From assembly GCA_910588405.1 (NCBI GenBank), contig CAJUPT010000017.1, positions 1-56,816 on the forward strand: 56,816 nucleotides of DNA, in the 5' to 3' direction. Positions within the stretch are counted from its first letter, which is position 1. The number at the start of each line of letters is the position of its first letter. Shown one piece after another: positions 8,837-14,842 of the stretch. Source of the DNA: an uncultured Lachnospiraceae bacterium. Its GTDB lineage: Bacteria > Bacillota > Clostridia > Lachnospirales > Lachnospiraceae. The notes under the pieces were generated by a model that was not told where the DNA came from, did no database searches, and worked only from the letters and a program-made list of their open reading frames with translations. Made by a program: the position numbers and the translations under genes.

Positions 8837-9697
8837 ATGGATGGTGTAATGGATATTCTGATGGATACGATATGGGACAGCTTAAGGCTGATTCCTTTTC
8901 TTTTTCTGACCTATCTGGTAATGGAAGCGCTGGAGCACAAAGCGGGGGAGAAAGCCCGCCGGAGGATTCAGGGCGCCGGAAAGCTGGGGCCTTTGTGGGG
9001 CGCGGCCCTGGGTGTGATTCCTCACGGATTTTCGGCGGCGGCCTCGGGTCTGTATTTGGGACGGGTGATTACACTGGGCACGCTGATGTCCATTTATCTT
9101 TCCACTTCGGAGGAAATGCTGCCGGTGCTTCTGGCTGAGCAGGTGGAGCTCGGCGTGATTTTGAAGATTCTCGGACTGAAGATGCTGATCGGCATGATTT
9201 CCGGCTATCTGGTGGAATTTGTGTGCCGGAAAGTGCTGCGGCTTAACACTCATAAAATGGATATTCATGCCATCTGCGAGACGGAGCGCTGCGGCTGTGA
9301 GGGAGGGATTCTGAAATCTGCGGTCAGCCATACGGTGAAAATCTGTCTGTATATTTTTCTGGTGACCCTTGTGCTGAACGGGGTGATCGGACTGGCAGGC
9401 GAGGAACGGCTGGGGATGCTGTTCGTGGACCTGCCGCTGGTGGGAGAAATGACGGCGGCCCTGGTGGGCCTGATTCCCAACTGCGCATCCTCCGTGGTGA
9501 TTACGGAGCTGTATCTGGACGGCGTCATCGGGACAAGCCAGCTGATGGCGGGACTGCTGGTGAATACGGGCGTGGGTATCCTGATTATTCTGCGTCAGGG
9601 GCAAAGTCGGAAGGAAAAACTGGGGATTATCGGAGCGCTGTATGGGATCGCGGTGTTTTGGGGCGTTGTGATCGGGGCGGCAGGCATCAGGTTTTAA
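8837..9697 (+). CDS. Putative 10-TM heavy-metal/manganese exporter (ArsP_2-like)
   Basis: About 286 residues, mostly hydrophobic helices. Two internally related conserved stretches, GVIPHGFSAAASGLYLGRVI and GLIPNCASSVVITELYLDGV, carry the (I)P-(H/N)-(G/C) motifs of the putative arsenic-efflux/manganese-transporter family. A cytosolic loop at about residues 140-160 is rich in His and Cys (HKMDIHAICETERCGCEGG) and could bind metal. ATG 8837 is preferred over 8813 because GAGGG stands 9 nt upstream. The substrate is inferred only from family. It is alone and preceded by repeat-rich DNA. Confidence 0.75.
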   Translation: MDGVMDILMDTIWDSLRLIPFLFLTYLVMEALEHKAGEKARRRIQGAGKLGPLWGAALGVIPHGFSAAASGLYLGRVITLGTLMSIYLSTSEEMLPVLLAEQVELGVILKILGLKMLIGMISGYLVEFVCRKVLRLNTHKMDIHAICETERCGCEGGILKSAVSHTVKICLYIFLVTLVLNGVIGLAGEERLGMLFVDLPLVGEMTAALVGLIPNCASSVVITELYLDGVIGTSQLMAGLLVNTGVGILIILRQGQSRKEKLGIIGALYGIAVFWGVVIGAAGIRF

Positions 9698-9814
9698 GAA
9701 AGGTTATGCGTCCTGGGCTGTAAATTTGTGAGGGGTGATTTTTACCAATTCTTTATTCTTTCTGTGTTGGCCGATATACTTGACATTTGTAACACTTAAC
9801 ACTCATTTATGTAT

Positions 9815-9843
9815 TTGACAAATTAAATAGGATGTCATATAAT
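9815..9843 (+). promoter_or_regulatory. Consensus promoter for antitoxin-like RNA (locus 1)
   Basis: TTGACA (9815-9820), 17-bp spacer, TATAAT (9838-9843): perfect sigma-A boxes. No sizeable reading frame follows; transcription would run about 105 nt to the shared terminator at 9910-9955. Confidence 0.85.
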
Positions 9844-9849
9844 GTATTT

Positions 9850-9955
9850 AACAGGACAGCCGGAAGGTAGCGGCACTCTACCTATCCCGGCGAAAGTTAT
9901 CAACTATATAAGAAATAGCCGTTCAGCTTTTGCAGAGATGGAACGGCTATTTCTT
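9850..9955 (+). ncRNA. Predicted antitoxin RNA of type I toxin-antitoxin locus 1
   Basis: RNA of about 105 nt predicted between the consensus promoter and the two-way terminator. It runs convergent to the toxin mRNA and overlaps its 3' end. Positions 9861-9876 (CGGAAGGTAGCGGCAC) resemble the plus-strand sequence across the toxin 5' leader (10056-10073, CGGAATAGGTGAGAGCAC), so this RNA could also pair in trans with the leader, as RNA II does in enterococcal par. Its first 20 nt (9844-9863) match 17 of 20 positions of the toxin mRNA 5' end in inverted orientation. Confidence 0.6.
9910..9955. terminator. Shared bidirectional terminator (locus 1)
   Basis: Perfect 15-bp inverted repeat, AAGAAATAGCCGTTC (9910-9924) against GAACGGCTATTTCTT (9941-9955), followed by T residues. 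The toxin stop codon lies inside the right arm, so toxin mRNA and antisense RNA share this hairpin. Confidence 0.85.
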
Positions 9956-10030
9956 ATTTTCCAGATTCAGAATGGCCACGATCAGTAAAGCAACGCTTAC
10001 GATCAGACTTAATTCCTCATATGTACTCAT
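9947..10030 (-). CDS. Type I toxin, putative holin-like small membrane peptide
   Basis: 27 residues starting MSTYEELSLIVSVALLIVAI and ending with a charged LENKK-type tail: one membrane helix with a polar N-terminus and basic C-terminus. This is the pattern of the 'putative holin-like toxin' family of Firmicutes. AAAGGGG stands 8 nt upstream of ATG 10030. A weak promoter (TATAGT at 10099-10104 on the minus strand) would drive it, against a perfect-consensus promoter for the converging antisense RNA. Overexpression of such peptides is expected to damage the membrane; that is family knowledge, not shown here. Confidence 0.8.
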   Translation of the reverse strand: MSTYEELSLIVSVALLIVAILNLENKK

Positions 10031-10098
10031 AATAATCACCCCTTTCCGCAAGACTCGGAATAGGTGAGAGCACGTCCCCCGGTTGCCCGGTTAAATAC

Positions 10099-10127
10099 AC
10101 TATATTGTCATTGTACGTTATTTATAA
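10099..10127 (-). promoter_or_regulatory. Weak promoter of toxin mRNA (locus 1)
   Basis: Minus-strand -10 TATAGT at 10099-10104 with a poor -35 (TTATAA at 10122-10127). The predicted transcript start, near 10092, begins with a sequence nearly identical to the 5' end of the antitoxin RNA. Confidence 0.5.
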
Positions 10128-10143
10128 ATTGAATAAAATTTAC

Positions 10144-10198
10144 CAGATTAACCACATGTCCCCCATCAAGCTTTGCGGGGGGACATGTGGTTAATCTG
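10144..10198. repeat. Perfect 21-bp inverted repeat
   Basis: Arms 10144-10164 and 10178-10198 are exact reverse complements around a 13-nt loop; the arm core is ACCACATGTCCCCC. A T-rich tract follows on the plus strand. It may be the terminator of the decayed transposase transcript or one end of a former insertion sequence; a partial match, AACCACAT, recurs at 10278. Confidence 0.7.
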
Positions 10199-10269
10199 TT
10201 TGTCTAAGCGCTGTTTTTGTTCTTCGCTTATAACTTGAATATTTTCATCTAATAGCACTTTACAACTTT

Positions 10270-10548
10270 TTATAGATAACCACATTTGCGTATAAGCTCC
10301 TGGAAAGCCATTTTTAGTGGAAAGTCTTTTTTAATAGTTTCGATGGCCTGCCCCAAACTGTGGATTATTATGTCCATGCGGATTTTTTCTCCCAGCTGGT
10401 AACGGGTTTCCTGTGGGCTTTGTCCCTGGTAATCCTGGAATTCCCTGCAGCAGTATGGGAGCAGCCGCACAGCCGCGTAACTGATACAGATCAGGTTGGA
10501 AAGCCTTTCAATCCCTTTCACAGAGCGGACACGGATGTTCAGGCGGTT
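10270..10548 (-). pseudogene. IS transposase C-terminal remnant
   Basis: An open minus-strand frame of about 90 codons ending at 10270, with no proper start. Its translation contains RVRSVKGIERLSNLICISYA and then 'KIRMDIIIHSLGQAIETIKK', resembling the C-terminal end of IS4-like DDE transposases (FxVRSxxxIxNL pattern). The catalytic part is missing. It is antisense to the first 60 or so codons of the recombinase frame at 10360-11322, so one of the two is there by insertion or deletion. Assignment rests on the short motif only. Confidence 0.5.
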
Positions 10549-11322
10549 TCTAATGGGCAGATTGGCGCATACATAGAAAAGTGTATGGAGAAGGGCGTTT
10601 CACAGGGTACATTGTCTACTACGGTGAGGCATTTAAAAGTGTTCCTGCAGTATATTGCCGATGATTATGATGTTTCTTATGTCCTGCGTAAAGTACGTGT
10701 GCCTAAAATGCCTAAAAAGAACCTCCGGATTTATACGGATATGGAGATTGTCGTTATTTTCCAGAGTATCCGGGCGGCGTCGCCATGGCTCACATACCAC
10801 AATTGCGCATTGGTGGCGTTGATGCTGGATTCAGGGTTACGGCAGGCGGAAGTGTGCGGCCTGCTTAAGAAAGATGTAAATTTTGATTCCAATATCCTGA
10901 AAGTATGTGGAAAAGGAAATAAAGAACATGTCGTTCCGCTGGGGCGTCTTGCCCGCTATTATCTGGAAGCCTATCAGGATGCCTGTCCTTATTCCGGTTC
11001 CGAACGTGTTTTTGTGGGAAGGCGGGGTCAGAATCTGACATGTGACGCGGTGAAGCACATGATCTCAAAACTGGCGGCGAAACTGCCGTTTGAATTTTCA
11101 TCCCATAAGCTTCGCCATAACTTCGCTACGAATTACTGCCTTGACCGGTATGAACGGTATGGGCAGGTGGATATTTACCGGCTGATGATTTTAATGGGGC
11201 ATGAGGATATTAACACGACTCGCCGTTATCTTCATTTCGCTAATCAGCTGATAGCGGTGAAAACCAATATTTCACATATTGATGGCATTCTGTTAAAGGA
11301 TAGTGCGGCTGATGTTATTTAA
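10360..11322 (+). CDS. Tyrosine recombinase, N-terminus lost and replaced by IS-derived DNA
   Basis: The catalytic half of an XerC/D-like integrase is intact: Arg in SGLRQAEVCGL, Lys in GKGNKEHVVPL, HKLRHNF, MGHEDI and nucleophile Tyr in TTRRYLHF. Only part of the core-binding domain is present (from about VSNGQIGAYIEKCMEKGV, near 10545). Codons upstream of that lie over a transposase remnant on the other strand and do not resemble a recombinase, so the frame from 10360 is chimeric and probably non-functional. The native start was lost. It lies between two type I toxin-antitoxin-like loci in a decayed mobile region. Confidence 0.7.
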   Translation: MDYYVHADFFSQLVTGFLWALSLVILEFPAAVWEQPHSRVTDTDQVGKPFNPFHRADTDVQAVSNGQIGAYIEKCMEKGVSQGTLSTTVRHLKVFLQYIADDYDVSYVLRKVRVPKMPKKNLRIYTDMEIVVIFQSIRAASPWLTYHNCALVALMLDSGLRQAEVCGLLKKDVNFDSNILKVCGKGNKEHVVPLGRLARYYLEAYQDACPYSGSERVFVGRRGQNLTCDAVKHMISKLAAKLPFEFSSHKLRHNFATNYCLDRYERYGQVDIYRLMILMGHEDINTTRRYLHFANQLIAVKTNISHIDGILLKDSAADVI

Positions 11323-11479
11323 AAAGCGTGCCAACATGGACCGCCATGGCACAGATAAATATTTAAAGTGATTTTTCTGATCGGAGAAATTATCTAACAA
11401 TTCATTTTCAGTAACAGCTGATCGGCTTTGCTGAAGGTGAATTTATCAGAATTTATCAGACAATAGAAAGTGATTCCAA

Positions 11480-11504
11480 TATCCGACACGGTATGCTATA
11501 ATGG
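11480..11504 (+). promoter_or_regulatory. Promoter of toxin mRNA (locus 2)
   Basis: A TATAAT box at about 11497-11502 in GGTATGCTATAATGGC, with a weak TTCCAA -35 17 bp upstream. The same 16-bp block occurs in inverted orientation as the antisense-RNA promoter at 11762-11790. Confidence 0.65.
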
Positions 11505-11549
11505 CTCTGTTACCGCCCCTATACTGGTACGGGAAGAGGGTGCGTCTGA

Positions 11550-11642
11550 ATGGAGATATTCGTTTCTTTTATCCTTACTGTCATGTCAGGTGTGGTTTGC
11601 CACCTCATCTGCAAATGGTTAGACAGTAAGAAGAAGCGGTAA
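11550..11642 (+). CDS. Fst/par-like type I toxin peptide
   Basis: 30 residues: MEIFVSFILTVMSGVVCHLI, then CKWLDSKKKR. One transmembrane helix followed by the WLD-plus-basic tail typical of Fst-family membrane toxins. AGAGGG lies 9 nt upstream of ATG 11550. The gene sits between a forward promoter and a two-way terminator, and a convergent promoter drives a short RNA complementary to its start region. Family recognition rests on size, topology, tail and locus design. Confidence 0.8.
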   Translation: MEIFVSFILTVMSGVVCHLICKWLDSKKKR

Positions 11643-11685
11643 TTAGCCTATGGCTCTAAGCCCTGCCATGTACCAAACGGGATTA

Positions 11686-11720
11686 GAAAAACCCTCGGAC
11701 TAGCCCTCCGGGGGTTTTTC
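11686..11720. terminator. Shared bidirectional terminator (locus 2)
   Basis: GAAAAACCC (11686-11694) pairs with GGGTTTTTC (11712-11720), with further pairing inside. A-tract and T-tract flanks make it usable in both directions, for the toxin mRNA and for the antisense RNA. Confidence 0.85.
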
Positions 11721-11756
11721 GGCGTTCTGAATGGATTGTTCGTTTCTTTTTGCCTA
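11686..11756 (-). ncRNA. Predicted RNA II-like antitoxin (locus 2)
   Basis: About 70 nt, from the start expected downstream of the TTGAAA-17-TATAAT promoter to the shared terminator; the size resembles par RNA II. Its 5' half carries the complement of the toxin start region through direct repeat B. It is expected to block translation of the toxin in trans and to pair at the common terminator. Confidence 0.7.
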
Positions 11757-11761
11757 CGGCC

Positions 11762-11790
11762 ATTATAGCATACCCCGAAACCTATTTCAA
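11762..11790 (-). promoter_or_regulatory. Promoter of RNA II-like antitoxin
   Basis: Minus strand: TTGAAA (11785-11790), 17-bp spacer, TATAAT (11762-11767). It is stronger than the toxin promoter, as expected for the unstable antitoxin RNA. Confidence 0.8.
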
Positions 11791-11889
11791 TATGCAATTT
11801 TTGTAAATCAGTTTTCCCTGAAACCACTTTCCTGCCCTGAATCCTGGTTCACCTGATTCGACTCCCCAAACCGTCGATTTTCATGTAGC

Positions 11890-11928
11890 AAAAAAGCCGA
11901 AAACCCGCATATCCGCTAAGCTTTCGAC
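11890..11928 (-). terminator. Terminator after tRNA-Lys
   Basis: Imperfect stem (GTCGAAAG.. against ..TTTTCGGC on the minus strand) ending in a T6 tract, about 10 nt past the tRNA 3' end. Confidence 0.65.
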
Positions 11929-11934
11929 TTTCAA

Positions 11935-12007
11935 TGCGCCTCCAGGGGTTCGAACCCTGGACACCCTGATTAAGAGTCAGGTGCTCTTCCAGCTGAGCTA
12001 GAGGCGC
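11935..12007 (-). tRNA. tRNA-Lys (CTT)
   Basis: A 73-nt cloverleaf. The acceptor stem GCGCCTC pairs with GAGGCGC and the discriminator is A; the D-arm is AGCTCAGCTGGAAGAGC, and the anticodon loop CTCTTAA is closed by CTGA pairs and reads CTT. The T-arm carries GGTTCGAACC. The 3' CCA is not encoded, so it depends on the CCA-adding enzyme at 48084-49445. Confidence 0.95.
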
Positions 12008-12044
12008 TTCTTGATGTTGTGCTGTTTTCTTTAGCACGTCGAAT

Positions 12045-12073
12045 ATTATATAACATTCCTGTGGGTTTGACAA
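12045..12073 (-). promoter_or_regulatory. Promoter of tRNA-Lys
   Basis: Minus strand TTGTCA (12068-12073), 17-bp spacer, TATAAT (12045-12050), about 38 nt before the mature tRNA 5' end. Confidence 0.8.
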
Positions 12074-12191
12074 GTCTTTTTTTGAAAAAATTTAAAATAT
12101 TTTTACGAAAATATTCCAAAAGGTTTAAAAGTTACTTTTTCACCTAATGCTGCTGGTATCAATGCCAAAAAATATATTAAGAAAATATATG

Positions 12192-12263
12192 TTAAGAAAG
12201 AAAAAGCAGACACCGCCAATACACAGGGAATGATCCCATATTTGCAGTGCCTGTTTTTCTTAA
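12192..12263 (-). terminator. Hairpin downstream of trxA
   Basis: Imperfect long hairpin: TTAAGAAAGAAAAAGCAGAC.. (12192 on) against ..GTGCCTGTTTTTCTTAA (12247-12263). It lies 40 bp past the trxA stop codon on the minus strand and probably ends that transcript. The rest of 12074-12303 is AT-rich and shows nothing else. Confidence 0.5.
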
Positions 12264-12303
12264 CGGCTATTTTTAAGCTCTTTCATAATGCGGTAATTTT
12301 TCA

Positions 12304-12624
12304 TTATCCGGCGTATTCATTCATCTTCGCCGTCAGCGCAGCCTTAGGCAGCGCGCCTGCGGCGATCTCGGCCAGCTGTCCGCCTTTGAAAAATGCCAGG
12401 GTGGGAACTGCCTGTACCTGGAAGCGGGCGGCCAGGCTCATGGATTTGTCGATGTCGCATTTGCACACTTTTACCTTGCCCTCAAATTCGGCGGAGAGTT
12501 CTTCCAGCACAGGGGCCAGCATTTTGCAGGGGCCGCACCATTCCGCAAAAAAGTCTACCAGTACGGGGATATCGGATTCCAGCACTTCTTTTTGGAACGT
12601 ATCTTCATTGATGATCATTGCCAT
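12304..12624 (-). CDS. trxA: Thioredoxin
   Basis: Cytoplasmic disulfide reductase of 106 residues, standard length. The active site WCGPC is at residues 29-33 after VLVDFFAEW, the cis-Pro is in AVPTLAFF, and the family's interior Asp is in VLVDF. AGGAGG lies upstream of the ATG (residues MAMIINEDTF follow). It is the last gene of a minus-strand group with the small protein and trmB upstream. Confidence 0.97.
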   Translation of the reverse strand: MAMIINEDTFQKEVLESDIPVLVDFFAEWCGPCKMLAPVLEELSAEFEGKVKVCKCDIDKSMSLAARFQVQAVPTLAFFKGGQLAEIAAGALPKAALTAKMNEYAG

Positions 12625-12685
12625 AGTTATTTCCTCCTGATTCTGGTTCGACAGCCTCCTTTTCCAGCAGGGAAGGCTGTCAGTT

Positions 12686-12844
12686 TTACTTCTGTTTCTT
12701 GTTATTGTTGGATTTATCTAAACCTTTTAACAGGTTATCGATCTCGTCAAAGGATTTTTTCAGTTTCAACGCTTTTCGGTTTAATTCCGGGTTGCTTAAA
12801 GTGGCTTTTCCCACTGTGTCTTTCCAGGTTGATTTTCTGGCCAT
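12686..12844 (-). CDS. Small conserved basic protein
   Basis: About 52 residues: MARKSTWKDTVGKATLSNPE, then a helical Lys/Leu-rich part ending in KSNNNKKQK. No domain recognised. The start is uncertain: ATG 12844 has AAAGGG close upstream; GTG 12874 and ATG 12862 are in frame but have no better site. It lies between trmB and trxA on the same strand with 61 bp to trxA. High charge and low complexity suggest a cytosolic or nucleic-acid-associated protein, but this is only a guess. Confidence 0.5.
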   Translation of the reverse strand: MARKSTWKDTVGKATLSNPELNRKALKLKKSFDEIDNLLKGLDKSNNNKKQK

Positions 12845-13026
12845 AGTCCCTTTGGACGGCATACCGGAGATCACAGACGCTGTTTGGGATGCGGCGTAAT
12901 CATATGCGTAATCCGGTATCCGGTTTCATTCAATATTACTGTTATTATATGCGGCCAAAAGAAAATCATGTGCGCCTGTGCCGAGGGCTTTTGCGCGTCT
13001 GGCAGAAAGCGTTTTTCAAACACACG

Positions 13027-13665
13027 CTAAGGCCGCATGGCAATCAGCTTGCAGATCGGGTTGCCCAGGGCGGAAAATTTTTCCTCATATTCGGTCATAA
13101 CATTTCCCTCGGCCATGGGACTGCGGTGCAGGTCGAAGGTGTGGCTCAGCAGTTTCCAGCCGGCTTCCTCCACGGATTCCAGGGAAAAATCAAATAAGGG
13201 GCGGTTGTCCGTTTTAAATTCCACAAGTCCTTCCGGTTTCAGAATCTGCCAATACAGGGTCAGAAAGGGGACGGAGGTCAGCCGTCTTTTCGTATGCCGG
13301 TCTTTGGGCCAGGGGTCCGAAAAGTTCAGATAGATGCCAGTAACCTCTCCGGGCGCGAAAATATCCGGAAGATTTTCCGCCTCCATGCGGATCAGACGCA
13401 GGTTGGGCAGCGGCTGCGCTTCCAGCTTCTCCAGCGCCCGCACCAGAACACTGGAATATTTTTCGATGCCGATATAATTAATCTGCGGATGGGAGGCGGC
13501 AAGCCGGGTGATAAACTTTCCCTTGCCCATGCCGATTTCGATATAGACAGGATTCTGATTTCCGAATTCCTTCTGCCAGCGTCCTTTTAACTCTCCTGGC
13601 GTCTCAAAGCAATAGCTGCTGGCCGCCAGCATCTCCCGGGAGCCGGGCACATTGCGCAGTCTCAT
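13027..13665 (-). CDS. trmB: tRNA (guanine-46-N7)-methyltransferase
   Basis: SAM-dependent enzyme that makes m7G46 in the tRNA variable loop. The SAM-binding motif is YIEIGMGKGKF; the family signature NFSDPWPKDRHTKRRL is complete, and a C-terminal TEYEEKF motif is present. About 212 residues from ATG 13665 (MRLRNVPGSREML), which has AAGGGAAGGGAA upstream; an upstream ATG at 13719 would lie at or before the predicted transcript start and is rejected. Confidence 0.96.
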   Translation of the reverse strand: MRLRNVPGSREMLAASSYCFETPGELKGRWQKEFGNQNPVYIEIGMGKGKFITRLAASHPQINYIGIEKYSSVLVRALEKLEAQPLPNLRLIRMEAENLPDIFAPGEVTGIYLNFSDPWPKDRHTKRRLTSVPFLTLYWQILKPEGLVEFKTDNRPLFDFSLESVEEAGWKLLSHTFDLHRSPMAEGNVMTEYEEKFSALGNPICKLIAMRP

Positions 13666-13725
13666 AATGAATATTCCCTTCCCTTCGGTCTGCCGTCGAT
13701 CGGGCAGACGGTTTTTCACTTCTTC

Positions 13726-13754
13726 ATTTTACTATAATCTGGTCATTCTGTCAA
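13726..13754 (-). promoter_or_regulatory. trmB promoter
   Basis: Minus strand TTGACA (13749-13754), 17-bp spacer, TAAAAT (13726-13731). The predicted start, near 13719, supports ATG 13665 as the trmB start. Confidence 0.75.
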
Positions 13755-13828
13755 AATACTGTTGTTATTGAAAAAAATAAAAAACAGATGTTTGGATTAC
13801 TGTTCAGGCGCAGCTATTCTGTGAGATG

Positions 13829-13851
13829 TTTCATGTATGACATACATGAAA
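13829..13851. promoter_or_regulatory. 23-bp perfect palindrome, operator-like
   Basis: TTTCATGTATG and CATACATGAAA are exact inverted arms around one central base. It lies in the 290-bp divergent region between trmB and the DUF1461 protein. No T-tract follows, so a protein-binding site is more likely than a terminator. Confidence 0.55.
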
Positions 13852-14008
13852 TCCCGAGTTGTGTAAGCTCGAAATTATGCGGAATATTGAACGTTTCACG
13901 TTTCGGGACACGCACAACTTGAAATGCGCAACGAACTATGCTAAAATGCATTAGAACTGCGATTGGGCGTTCCTTTGCCGGGCGTCCGTGACGAAAAGGA
14001 GCTTTATA

Positions 14009-14716
14009 TTGGATTCGAATAAAAGTATGGATACGGCGGCAGGCATTTTCTGCGCGCTGGCGCTGATACTGATCTGGCTGATCACTTCCGTGGAGGTCGT
14101 GGCCTACGGTATTCCCGGATATTATGAACATGAATACAGGAAATATCATGTGCTGGACGATGCCGGCATCGATATGACAATGGAGGATCTTCTGCAGGTG
14201 ACGGATGAGATGATGGCCTACCTGCGGGGGAATCGGGAGGATCTGCATGTGACGACCGTGATCGGCGGGGAGTCCCGGGAGTTCTTTAATGAGCGGGAGA
14301 TCGCCCATATGGAGGATGTGCGGGCGCTGTTTCTGAAAGGGCTGCTTGTGCGCCGGATTATGGCGGTGCTGGCGGTTTCACTGATCCTGTTTATGGCTTT
14401 GCGCAGAAAAAAAGATACGATCTATATCCTGGCCAGATCATTTCAGGCCGTAAGTGCCGTCCTGGCGGCCATAGCCCTGGCGCTCGGCGTGCTGATCTCC
14501 ACGGATTTTACGAAATATTTCACCATATTTCATCAGATCTTTTTTGACAATGACCTGTGGATTCTGGACCCGGCCACCGATCTGCTGATCAATATCGTGC
14601 CGGAGCCGTTTTTCGTGGACACGGCCCTTTACATCGGGCTGATTTTCGCGGTGGCGCTGCTTGGCGTTCTGACGGCCAGCACTGTCTACTGCAAACGAAG
14701 AAAAGCTTTCCGGTAA
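14009..14716 (+). CDS. DUF1461 / TIGR01906 integral membrane protein
   Basis: About 235 residues with a TTG start at 14009 (AAGGAG 7 nt upstream; the in-frame GTG 13988 lacks a site). Four membrane helices: one near the N-terminus, two in the middle (KGLLVRRIMAVLAVSLILFM and IAALALGVLI region) and one at the C-terminus. The extracellular loop contains 'FFNEREIAHMEDVRALF', the hallmark of the family. Function unknown. It precedes a D,D-carboxypeptidase on the same strand by 126 bp. Confidence 0.85.
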   Translation: MDSNKSMDTAAGIFCALALILIWLITSVEVVAYGIPGYYEHEYRKYHVLDDAGIDMTMEDLLQVTDEMMAYLRGNREDLHVTTVIGGESREFFNEREIAHMEDVRALFLKGLLVRRIMAVLAVSLILFMALRRKKDTIYILARSFQAVSAVLAAIALALGVLISTDFTKYFTIFHQIFFDNDLWILDPATDLLINIVPEPFFVDTALYIGLIFAVALLGVLTASTVYCKRRKAFR

Positions 14717-14842
14717 AGCCCCTATGGTCATTGTGGGTTTTGATATTGTCAGGCTGCGGCTATTGCGGACCAAACGTCGTAAAAAGAAAACCTTTTGCAT
14801 ATAAATGGGACAGACCACAGCCGTCAAAGGAGTTGACAGATT

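Larger units (their letters stand above)
11542..11757. repeat. Direct repeat pair linking toxin start and antisense RNA (locus 2)
   Basis: Copy A, 11542-11578, spans the toxin start codon; copy B, 11722-11757, lies in the 5' part of the convergent RNA. They share CTGAATGGA and TTCGTTTCTTTT blocks in the same order and orientation. Because the second copy is transcribed from the other strand, its RNA is complementary to the toxin translation-initiation region. This is the DRa/DRb design of the pAD1 par locus. Confidence 0.85.

Noticed and set aside
11849..12073. Frame across the tRNA-Lys gene
   Set aside because: It reads through the tRNA and its promoter; the product is a known type of tRNA-shadow artefact.
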